Origin: Sulfurovum sp. | Lineage (GTDB): Bacteria > Campylobacterota > Campylobacteria > Campylobacterales > Sulfurovaceae | Length of the DNA: 6,212 nt | Direction of reading: 5' to 3' | Assembly: GCA_030634925.1 (NCBI GenBank) | Contig: DAOVZV010000075.1 | Location: 1 to 6,212 of the forward strand | Part shown: positions 1 to 5,713 of the stretch, piece by piece | Layout: the number at the start of each line of letters is the position of its first letter | Position numbering within the stretch: position 1 is the first letter of the stretch | The notes under the pieces: model-generated | Databases searched by the model: none | Told to the model about the DNA's origin: nothing | What the model saw: only the letters and a program-made list of their open reading frames with translations | Position numbers and translations under genes: made by a program

Positions 1-9
1 ATGAATGAG

Positions 10-86
10 TGGTACACCCATCAGGATTCGAACCTGAGACCTTCGGTACCGCAAACCGATGCTCTATCCAGCTGAGCTATGAGTGC
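10..86 (-). tRNA. tRNA-Arg, anticodon GCG
   Basis: A complete 77-base cloverleaf reads on the minus strand, with the 3' CCA encoded at 10-12. The acceptor stem is GCACTCA against TGGGTGT, containing G1-U72 and U5-G68 wobble pairs. The D stem is GCTC/GAGC, the anticodon stem TCGGT/ACCGA with loop TTGCGGT, and the T arm TCAGG-TTCGAAT-CCTGA. The anticodon is GCG (G34 C35 G36), which reads the arginine codons CGC and CGU. A20 in the D loop, C35 and A73 agree with known arginine identity elements. Position 37 is G, so MiaA would not modify this tRNA. Many bacteria encode ACG here and deaminate it to inosine; this gene carries G34 instead. Confidence 0.96.
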
Positions 87-100
87 AACATTTTTTGTTG
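86..100 (-). repeat. Small inverted repeat at the tRNA 5' boundary
   Basis: CAACA and TGTTG are separated by five A residues on the minus strand. The last G of the right arm is nucleotide 1 of the mature tRNA, so the hairpin would straddle the RNase P cleavage site in the precursor. The stem is only 5 bp with an A-only loop and could be chance. It has no U-tract and is not a convincing terminator for the upstream gene. Confidence 0.25.
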
Positions 101-123
101 TAAGTGCGATATTTTGGAATGGC

Positions 124-129
124 ATTATA
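124..129 (-). promoter_or_regulatory. -10 box of the tRNA-Arg promoter
   Basis: A perfect TATAAT reads on the minus strand, placing the transcription start near 117 and giving a leader of about 31 bases before the tRNA. No -35 hexamer is visible; the upstream stretch is only A/T-rich, as is usual for Campylobacterota sigma-70 promoters. The box lies 12 bases beyond the stop codon of the preceding small gene, so the tRNA can be transcribed both independently and by read-through. Confidence 0.65.
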
Positions 130-141
130 TCTAAAAACTCT

Positions 142-471
142 TTAATTTTTATAATTATCTCTTAGTTTGCTCAATTTTATGATTAATTCTATCTTTTCTA
201 TTGATATATCTAGTATTTTTGATATATCTTTTCTACTTTTTCCTTGATTGACTAGATTTATTACTTTGTCTATGGCAAAGAAGTTTTCTATCACATCTTT
301 GACTGCTATTCGTGAGGCTTCATAGTTGGATATAGTTGTGTTTTTTATCTCTAGTATCTCATTTAGGTCTTGGATTTTGGATTTTTGTTTACTAATTTTC
401 ATTGATAATAAAATTGTTATAGATATAGATAGTGCTAATATGATAAATATAGCTATTTCCAAACTTTGCAT
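142..471 (-). CDS. Small membrane-anchored protein with C-terminal HTH-like segment (DUF2802-like architecture)
   Basis: This 109-residue protein has no assigned function. Residues about 5-24 form one hydrophobic membrane segment at the N-terminus. Residues about 27-62 are polar, rich in K, E, I and L, and likely coiled coil. Residues about 66-100 look like a helix-turn-helix: a helix ending NQGKSRKDI, then a helix around KILDIS and a final hydrophobic helix. This order (TM, coiled coil, small HTH-like end) resembles DUF2802 proteins often seen near flagellar genes, but that link is by layout only. The ATG follows directly on the mqnP stop (TAGATG), with a GAGG ribosome binding site inside the mqnP tail, so translation is probably coupled. 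The cytoplasmic HTH could serve protein contacts rather than DNA binding. Confidence 0.75.
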   Translation of the reverse strand: MQSLEIAIFIILALSISITILLSMKISKQKSKIQDLNEILEIKNTTISNYEASRIAVKDVIENFFAIDKVINLVNQGKSRKDISKILDISIEKIELIIKLSKLRDNYKN

Positions 472-1326
472 CTATGCTACCTCTATTATAATCAAAAATA
501 TAAATACAAAGCCAAGATAGCCATTGATAGTGAAAAATGCTTTGTCTATTTTGGTGAAGTCTTTGTTTACTATATGATGTTCATATCCCAGCATAATAGC
601 AGAAAACAGCACTGATAACTGGGCAAATATACCTAATCCTGCACTATATACAAAGTATCCCCAAAACATAATAGTCAAGATATGAAATACTTTGGCTATT
701 AACATTGTCTTTTCTGCACCAAATTTGGATGGTATAGAGTGGAGTTTATGGGCTTTATCAAACTCTATATCTTGGAGAGAATAGAGTAAATCAAACCCTG
801 CTACCCAAAACATTACACCTACTCCTAGGTATATCGACCATGGAGTAATCTCTCCTAATACGGCTATGACTCCTGCTATTGGTGCTAATCCTAGACTAAT
901 ACCTAGTATCAAATGGGCTAATGCCGAGAAGCGTTTGAATAGTGTGTATGCACCAAGTATCATAAGTATAGGCAAAGAGAGTTTTAATGCCAAAGGATTT
1001 ACGAAGTATGATACTGCGATAAATCCTATAGCATTGATGATGATAAATCCTACCATTTGTGCATCAGATACTCTGCCATCTACTGATGGACGATTTTTGG
1101 TTCTAGGATTGAGTATATCTACATCTCTATCTAGGTAACGATTGACTCCCATAGCAAAATTACGAGCAGTAACGGCTGCGAGTGTTCCTAATAATAGCAA
1201 TCTCCAACCAAACCATCCATCAGATGCTACCAACATCGCTATAAATATAAATGGCAAAGAGAATACAGAATGTTTGAACATCACCAACTCTGAAAAATGT
1301 GCTAATTTTACTTTTATACTATTCAA
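472..1326 (-). CDS. mqnP: UbiA-family prenyltransferase of menaquinone synthesis (MqnP type)
   Basis: A 284-residue polytopic inner-membrane protein of the usual family length. In the futalosine route MqnP attaches the polyprenyl tail to the dihydroxynaphthoate ring. The first Asp-rich motif is N62-RYL-D66-RDV-D70 (NxxxDxxxD) and the second is D179-LLYSLQ-D186-IEF-D190, both expected to bind Mg-diphosphate. The C-terminal stretch YEHHIV...IDKAFFTINGY (248-270) fits MqnP-type UbiA homologues. The start is TTG. Upstream the frame closes at the pssA stop codon, and AAGGG lies six bases before TTG, so TTG is well supported; the next choice, Met16, would cut into the conserved FKHSVFSLP region. 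It follows pssA by 9 bases and abuts the small downstream gene. A 4-hydroxybenzoate prenyltransferase (UbiA) is the alternative reading; MqnP is preferred because of the inferred lineage. Confidence 0.85.
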   Translation of the reverse strand: MNSIKVKLAHFSELVMFKHSVFSLPFIFIAMLVASDGWFGWRLLLLGTLAAVTARNFAMGVNRYLDRDVDILNPRTKNRPSVDGRVSDAQMVGFIIINAIGFIAVSYFVNPLALKLSLPILMILGAYTLFKRFSALAHLILGISLGLAPIAGVIAVLGEITPWSIYLGVGVMFWVAGFDLLYSLQDIEFDKAHKLHSIPSKFGAEKTMLIAKVFHILTIMFWGYFVYSAGLGIFAQLSVLFSAIMLGYEHHIVNKDFTKIDKAFFTINGYLGFVFIFLIIIEVA

Positions 1327-1330
1327 TACA

Positions 1331-1335
1331 AACCC
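1331..1335 (-). promoter_or_regulatory. Ribosome binding site that fixes the mqnP TTG start
   Basis: On the minus strand the pssA stop codon reads straight into the site (TAAGGG), followed by TTTGTA and then TTG. The 6-base spacing is near ideal. No ATG or GTG lies between the in-frame pssA stop and TTG, so this site decides the start. Confidence 0.65.
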
Positions 1336-1896
1336 TTATAGATGACGGATTTTGATTTTGGAATTTAGAGACCAAGATATAACTAATACAAAAACAGCAA
1401 TGATATATCCACTTGTGATAACTCCATAGGCTGTAAGTAGATATAGTATCCACAAGAGTATAGCACCCAATGGTGTAGGAACTCCCTCAAAGTACTTCTC
1501 TACTTCACCTACATCTACTTTGAGATTGAACTCTACTAATCTTCTTAGTCCATTGATGATATACCATATAAATACTACACCCAAGACTATCTCCTCTATG
1601 CCCATCATACCAGTATATTCTCTAACAGCATAAAATAGCAAAAAAGGAGGCATCACAACAAAAGATAGAAAATCTGCAAAGCTATCTAGTTGAATACCAA
1701 ACTCCGTGGATAGATTGTATCTTCTAGCTAATTTACCATCAAGTATATCACAAGCCCCAGCAAACCATGCCAAGATAATAGCTGTAAAGAAGTCACCTTG
1801 TACTATAAAGAATATAGCCGTAACTCCTGCTGATACATTGAGATAGGTTACTATGTTTGCTATATTAAAACGGTCATCTTTGTCAAATAAGTTCAT
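1336..1896 (-). CDS. pssA: CDP-alcohol phosphatidyltransferase, probable CDP-diacylglycerol-serine O-phosphatidyltransferase
   Basis: This 186-residue multi-pass membrane enzyme probably condenses CDP-diacylglycerol with serine to make phosphatidylserine, the precursor of phosphatidylethanolamine. The full CDP-alcohol transferase signature is present: D50-xx-D53-G54-xx-A57-R58, eight residues, G67-xxx-D71-xxx-D75. The aspartates bind metal and D75 is the usual catalytic base. FEGVPTP (136-142) resembles the FxGxPxP segment of type II serine enzymes, which favours serine over glycerol phosphate as acceptor. Hydrophobic segments lie near 15-33, 36-52, 76-90, 101-115 and 143-176. At 186 residues it is shorter than many PssA proteins (often about 240), though the catalytic core is complete. 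ATG is preceded by AAAGGGA. It is the first gene of a minus-strand cluster with mqnP. Head-group specificity is inferred. Confidence 0.82.
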   Translation of the reverse strand: MNLFDKDDRFNIANIVTYLNVSAGVTAIFFIVQGDFFTAIILAWFAGACDILDGKLARRYNLSTEFGIQLDSFADFLSFVVMPPFLLFYAVREYTGMMGIEEIVLGVVFIWYIINGLRRLVEFNLKVDVGEVEKYFEGVPTPLGAILLWILYLLTAYGVITSGYIIAVFVLVISWSLNSKIKIRHL

Positions 1897-1906
1897 TTTT
1901 TCCCTT

Positions 1907-1918
1907 TCTTTTAAAAGA
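1907..1918. repeat. 12-base perfect palindrome at the predicted pssA start site
   Basis: TCTTTTAAAAGA is its own reverse complement and covers the predicted +1 of pssA. It could be an operator, but an AT-only core of this kind arises easily in AT-rich DNA. No regulator can be named. Confidence 0.25.
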
Positions 1919-1920
1919 GT

Positions 1921-1926
1921 ATTTTA
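1921..1926 (-). promoter_or_regulatory. -10 box of the pssA-mqnP promoter
   Basis: GGTAAAATAC on the minus strand contains a TAAAAT -10 hexamer. The predicted start is near 1914, giving a leader of about 18 bases that carries the AAAGGGA ribosome binding site. It lies back to back with the miaA promoter. Confidence 0.5.
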
Positions 1927-1941
1927 CCTTTTTTGGGTTTA

Positions 1942-1950
1942 TGGTATCAT
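1942..1950 (+). promoter_or_regulatory. Extended -10 promoter of miaA
   Basis: TGGTATCAT matches a TGn-extended -10 (TGnTATAAT) with one mismatch. Six bases separate it from the miaA ATG, which places +1 on the A of the start codon. No Shine-Dalgarno-like sequence lies between the box and the ATG. An alternative -10, TATTTT at 1920-1925, would give a leader of about 25 bases, again without a clear ribosome binding site. Confidence 0.5.
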
Positions 1951-1956
1951 TACGCT

Positions 1957-2853
1957 ATGAAAAGCATCAAACAATTGTCTATTATCGGCCCTACTGCCTC
2001 TGGAAAAACTGCACTATCAATAAAGGTAGCACAAAAGCTAAATGCCTATATATTCTCTCTTGACTCTCTATCTATATACAAACAGATAGATATAGTCTCT
2101 GCCAAACCATCAGTAGAAGAGAGGATGGGAATTTATCATTTTGGGATAAATTATATATATCCAAATGAGGAGTTTTCTGTAGGTACTTATATAAAACTCT
2201 ATCATCAAGTATATCAAAAGTGTATAGAAGATAGCAAAAACCTTGTGATAGTAGGAGGAACTAGCTTTTATCTCAAGATGCTTATAGATGGAGTAAGTCC
2301 AATGCCTACTATATCTACACAAACACAAGAACAAACAAAGCAATATCTACAAGATTTGAATAGTAGTTATGACTTATTATACTCCCTAGATAAAGAGTAT
2401 ATGTCATCAATCAAACCCACAGACTCATATAGGATAGAAAAAGCTCTTCATATATATCTTCAATCCAATCAGACACCTACAGACTATTTCTCACAGCATC
2501 CCCCTACTCCAACTATACAAAACTCTATGCCAATATATCAGATAACCATAGATAGAGAGATACTTAGAAAAAGAATAGCCTTGCGTACAGAGATGATGAT
2601 AAAAGATGGTCTCATAGATGAGGTGTGTAAACTAGAAAAGATTTATACAAGAAGACCAAACGCTATGGGTGCTATAGGTATCAAAGAGACTCTAGCATAT
2701 CTTGATGGGGTATATAACAAAGATATGCTAATAGAGAAAATCACTACCAATACAGCTAGACTAGCCAAAAGGCAAACTACATTTAATAGTTCACAATTTA
2801 ATGGAGTTATTAGAGGATGCACTGAGGATATAGAAAAGATGCTATTAATGTAG
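1957..2853 (+). CDS. miaA: tRNA dimethylallyltransferase
   Basis: MiaA transfers a dimethylallyl group to N6 of A37 in tRNAs reading UNN codons, the first step to ms2i6A37. The protein is 298 residues from ATG at 1957, close to the family norm. The P-loop GPTASGKT is at residues 11-18. D36-SLSIYKQIDIVSAKPS, which includes the proposed catalytic Asp, follows at 36-52. IVGGTSFYLKMLIDG is at 98-112, GAIGIKETLAYLDG at 238-251 and the TARLAKRQTTF tRNA-binding segment at 266-276. The usual AIGYKE or GYRQ motif has Ile in place of Tyr (residue 242). An in-frame TTG at 1933 would add eight residues but lies upstream of the likely transcription start and lacks family support. The gene stands alone on the plus strand, and its stop overlaps the tail of the convergent EAL gene by 9 bases. 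Confidence 0.95.
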   Translation: MKSIKQLSIIGPTASGKTALSIKVAQKLNAYIFSLDSLSIYKQIDIVSAKPSVEERMGIYHFGINYIYPNEEFSVGTYIKLYHQVYQKCIEDSKNLVIVGGTSFYLKMLIDGVSPMPTISTQTQEQTKQYLQDLNSSYDLLYSLDKEYMSSIKPTDSYRIEKALHIYLQSNQTPTDYFSQHPPTPTIQNSMPIYQITIDREILRKRIALRTEMMIKDGLIDEVCKLEKIYTRRPNAMGAIGIKETLAYLDGVYNKDMLIEKITTNTARLAKRQTTFNSSQFNGVIRGCTEDIEKMLLM

Positions 2854-4779
2854 CATCAAAAACTCTTCACCATCTTCTAGTGCTACATCTTCCAAAGGAG
2901 ATATATCTTCATCACTTTCTACATTTTCATCTTGTGTAGGTGTGGGTGCTTCAAATACTTCCTCTGTATTTGGTTTTAGGTGCTTTTGGAACTCAAATAC
3001 TTGTCTAGGTTTATCAAAGAAGTAACCTTGAATATAGTCAGCTCCAAAAGATGCCAACATATCTACCATCTTCTCATTTTCTACACCTTCTATAACTACT
3101 TTCATACCTAGATTGTGTCCTAATTCTATCATACCTTTGACTATACCTTGGTCTTCTACACTTGTTAATATATGGTCGATTAGACTCTTATCTATCTTAA
3201 TCACATCAGCAGGGAATTTTTTGAGATATGTAAATGATGTATATCCTGTACCAAAGTCATCCAAAGACAAACCTACTCCTAGCTTTTTGAGGTCATTGAA
3301 GTACTCTTTTGTCTCTTTTTCTCCTATCATAGCCATACCCTCTGTAATCTCAAACTTTATAAACTTAGGGTTCATCTTATATTTTTGAAAAGTCTCTTCT
3401 ATGTGTTGTACGAAATCTCCTGTGGCTATCTCTACCATAGATACATTGATAGATACTTCTATTGGTTTGAAATCAAATACTTCCCATCTCTTCTGCTGTT
3501 TGACAACACTATCTAATATAAAGCGTCCTAGCTTGATGATAAATCCAGTCCTCTCCATCAATGAGATAAATATATCAGGTGGTATCATTCCATGCTTTGG
3601 ATGGTTCCATCTAATAAGTGCTTCAGCAGCGACCGTCTCTCTACTCTCAACTGCCACTATAGGTTGATAATATACCTCAAACTCACCTTTTTCTAATCCA
3701 ATTTTCATATCATTTTGTAGGCTTAGTTCATTGTATTTTTGTACTCTATCATCTGGTACAAATAGATAACTTCTTCCTGTACCCTCATCTTGTGCTTGTA
3801 TCAATGCTTTATATACATTATCCAATAGTTGTCGTATCTCACCACTATCAGGATACATAGAGATACCCACAGAAAAGCTAAAGTGTAAATTCATATTGTG
3901 TGTATTATAAAAAGTAGCCGTATCTTTACGCATAGTATCTATGAAATTATTTATCTCATCAATAGAATTTACATCAGAAAGAGTAAGCAAAAAGTGATTG
4001 TCTGCTGTGTGATATACTTTTAGATTAAATCTACTATATACATTTTTTAGATAATTTGCAAAATTGATAATTATAGAGTTTGCTTCTTCATATCCTATAA
4101 CTGACCTAAGTTTAGTAAAACCATCCAAGTCTATTAATAATAGTGCTACTTTATTATCGTTGATATGTACCTTGGAATATAATGCTGGTAAATCTTGTAC
4201 GGCTTTAATCTCATTTGGTAGCTCCGTTAGCTTATTATTGTACTGCTTTTTGGCTATCTCTATATCTTTTGTCAAGTCTTGAATAGATACTATATGTGAG
4301 AGTTTTTTCTCTTTTAGACCTGTACTCATAGTATCCAAAAATATATGAGCACTGAGCTTACCACTCTCTTTGGTTTTGATTACAGATTGTGGCATAAAAA
4401 GTGATTTATCTACCAATCTCTTTTCATTAGATTTGATTAATTCATCTAATTTTTGCCAACCATTACTTACTTTTACCTCTGGCATATTTGCTATAGGCTT
4501 TGATAAAAAATCCTCGCCTAAATGCAAAACATTTATCATAGCCCTATTGGCATATAATATATCATTGGTAGGAGATAGTAACATAATAGCGTCACTAGAT
4601 ATATCAAATGTATTTTCAAATGTTTGTATATTTTTATCTATAGATATATCTACAGTTTTTTTGTCCCTCATCAATAGATATACAACAATTGTCAATATCA
4701 AAAACATAGGATATATTGCCAAAGATAGGTACTCTCCATTGGCTATCATCAATTCAATTTTGTCTAAAATAGTTTCCAT
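2845..4779 (-). CDS. Membrane PAS / degenerate GGDEF / EAL protein, probable c-di-GMP phosphodiesterase
   Basis: This 644-residue protein has one membrane helix (about 17-38), a PAS-like sensor (about 52-170), a GGDEF fold (about 180-340) and an EAL domain (about 356-605). The GGDEF domain keeps its entry motif KLTELPNE (183-190) and DLDGF (217-221), but the active-site GGDEF reads ADNHF (259-263) and no RxxD inhibitory site precedes it, so cyclase activity is unlikely. The EAL domain appears intact: E386-A-L-IRW, N445 in SINVS, E477 in FEITEG, D507-D508-FGTG, K528-I-D530, E564-GVE and QGY at 584-586. It should hydrolyse c-di-GMP to pGpG. A strongly acidic tail follows from about 606 to the end. 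ATG is preceded by AAAGGG at nine bases and by a separate promoter. The signal sensed cannot be read from sequence, and the GGDEF domain may act as a GTP-binding regulator. Confidence 0.92.
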   Translation of the reverse strand: METILDKIELMIANGEYLSLAIYPMFLILTIVVYLLMRDKKTVDISIDKNIQTFENTFDISSDAIMLLSPTNDILYANRAMINVLHLGEDFLSKPIANMPEVKVSNGWQKLDELIKSNEKRLVDKSLFMPQSVIKTKESGKLSAHIFLDTMSTGLKEKKLSHIVSIQDLTKDIEIAKKQYNNKLTELPNEIKAVQDLPALYSKVHINDNKVALLLIDLDGFTKLRSVIGYEEANSIIINFANYLKNVYSRFNLKVYHTADNHFLLTLSDVNSIDEINNFIDTMRKDTATFYNTHNMNLHFSFSVGISMYPDSGEIRQLLDNVYKALIQAQDEGTGRSYLFVPDDRVQKYNELSLQNDMKIGLEKGEFEVYYQPIVAVESRETVAAEALIRWNHPKHGMIPPDIFISLMERTGFIIKLGRFILDSVVKQQKRWEVFDFKPIEVSINVSMVEIATGDFVQHIEETFQKYKMNPKFIKFEITEGMAMIGEKETKEYFNDLKKLGVGLSLDDFGTGYTSFTYLKKFPADVIKIDKSLIDHILTSVEDQGIVKGMIELGHNLGMKVVIEGVENEKMVDMLASFGADYIQGYFFDKPRQVFEFQKHLKPNTEEVFEAPTPTQDENVESDEDISPLEDVALEDGEEFLMLH

Positions 4780-4810
4780 AAATTATTACCCTTTATAAAG
4801 TTTGAGGTAG

Positions 4811-4816
4811 AGTATA
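4811..4816 (-). promoter_or_regulatory. Extended -10 promoter of the EAL-protein gene
   Basis: On the minus strand TGATATACT gives a TGn-extended -10 (TATACT). The predicted start is near 4804, so the leader is about 25 bases and contains AAAGGG. It lies in the 57-base gap after the aguB stop and lets the gene be expressed apart from ilvD-aguB. No terminator hairpin for aguB is visible in that gap, so read-through is possible. Confidence 0.55.
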
Positions 4817-4836
4817 TCATAGTAAAATAAAATATA

Positions 4837-5709
4837 TTAATCACAATACCTATTTAGTAGGCATCTATAATCTTCTATGCGTCTATCTCTTAGAAATGGC
4901 CATATATCTCTCACCTCTTTGGTTCGTTGATGGTCTATATCAGCATATAATATAGTCTCTTCTGTGCTATTTGCCTGTGATATTACCTCTCCTTGTGTAC
5001 CACAAATAAAAGAGTGACCCCAAAATCTAATTCCATCCAATACTCCAGAGCTATCTGCTTCAAATCCTACACGATTACAACTAATTAGAGGAACTCCATT
5101 GGCTATAGAGTGTGAGCGTTGTATAGTTATCCAGCTATCTAGTTGTCTTCTCTTTTCATCATAGCTATCACTATCAAACCACCCAATAGCAGTAGGATAA
5201 ATCAATACCTCAGCACCTTTTAGAGTCATTATACGACTAGCTTCAGGATACCATTGGTCCCAACAGATAAGTACACCCAATCTCCCCACAGATGTATCAA
5301 TAGGCTCAAAACCTCCATCACCTGGTGTAAAATAAAACTTCTCATAAAACGCAGGGTCATCAGGTATGTGCATCTTGCGATACTTACCTGCTATCGAGCC
5401 ATCACTCTCAAAGACAAATGCTGTATTATGATACATCCCTGCTGTTCGTCTCTCAAACAAAGATGTGACCAATACTACACTATTTTCTCTAGCTATATCA
5501 GCCCAAAATTTTATATCATCTTCAAAATTATCGGCATAAGAGAAGAATTTTGTATCCTCACTCTGACAAAAGTACTCTGTCTGATGAAGCTCTTGAAGAA
5601 CTATTAGCTTCGCTCCATTTTCTGAAGCTTGTGCTATTTTTGTTCTTGTTACCTCTATAGTTTTATCTTTGCTACTATGATATGCTTGTTGTATAAGTGC
5701 TATTTTCAT
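4837..5709 (-). CDS. aguB: N-carbamoylputrescine amidohydrolase (nitrilase superfamily)
   Basis: AguB hydrolyses N-carbamoylputrescine to putrescine, CO2 and ammonia, the last step of the arginine-agmatine route to polyamines, in the cytoplasm. The 290-residue protein has the nitrilase catalytic triad: E40 in VLQELHQTEYF, K112 in YRKMHIPDDP and C149 in LICWDQWYPE. The segments MHIPDDPAFYEKFYFTPGD and CWDQWYPEASR are characteristic of the AguB branch. The chosen ATG gives MKIALIQ, the normal nitrilase N-terminus. A longer in-frame start at 5748 would add 13 residues inside the ilvD tail and is unlikely. GGAGG lies 12 bases before the ATG, within the end of ilvD. The gene follows ilvD by 4 bases, so the two probably share an mRNA. 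A different C-N hydrolase substrate is possible but less likely. Confidence 0.93.
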   Translation of the reverse strand: MKIALIQQAYHSSKDKTIEVTRTKIAQASENGAKLIVLQELHQTEYFCQSEDTKFFSYADNFEDDIKFWADIARENSVVLVTSLFERRTAGMYHNTAFVFESDGSIAGKYRKMHIPDDPAFYEKFYFTPGDGGFEPIDTSVGRLGVLICWDQWYPEASRIMTLKGAEVLIYPTAIGWFDSDSYDEKRRQLDSWITIQRSHSIANGVPLISCNRVGFEADSSGVLDGIRFWGHSFICGTQGEVISQANSTEETILYADIDHQRTKEVRDIWPFLRDRRIEDYRCLLNRYCD

Positions 5710-5713
5710 AAGA

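Noticed and set aside
5..85. CACTCAT (minus strand) at both ends of the tRNA, as in an attachment-site duplication
   Set aside because: Only seven bases match, one copy lies within the acceptor stem, and no integrase or mobile gene is nearby.
203..228. Repeated GATATATC in the small HTH-like gene
   Set aside because: It falls in codons for DIS-x-x-x-DIS within an AT-rich gene and has no spacing or copy number that suggests a regulatory array.
1933..1956. Upstream TTG start adding eight residues to MiaA
   Set aside because: It overlaps the predicted promoter, has no ribosome binding site, and MKSIKQLSIIGPTASGKT already gives the normal MiaA N-terminus.
4370..4798. A 142-codon plus-strand open frame opposite the EAL-protein gene
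   Set aside because: It is antisense to a well-supported gene with clear PAS/GGDEF/EAL motifs and shows no family motif of its own. Other antisense frames over mqnP, aguB, miaA and ilvD were dropped for the same reason.
4780..4836. Riboswitch or terminator between aguB and the EAL-protein gene
   Set aside because: The gap is only 57 bases, AT-rich, without a stable hairpin. A -10 box and ribosome binding site explain what is conserved in form.
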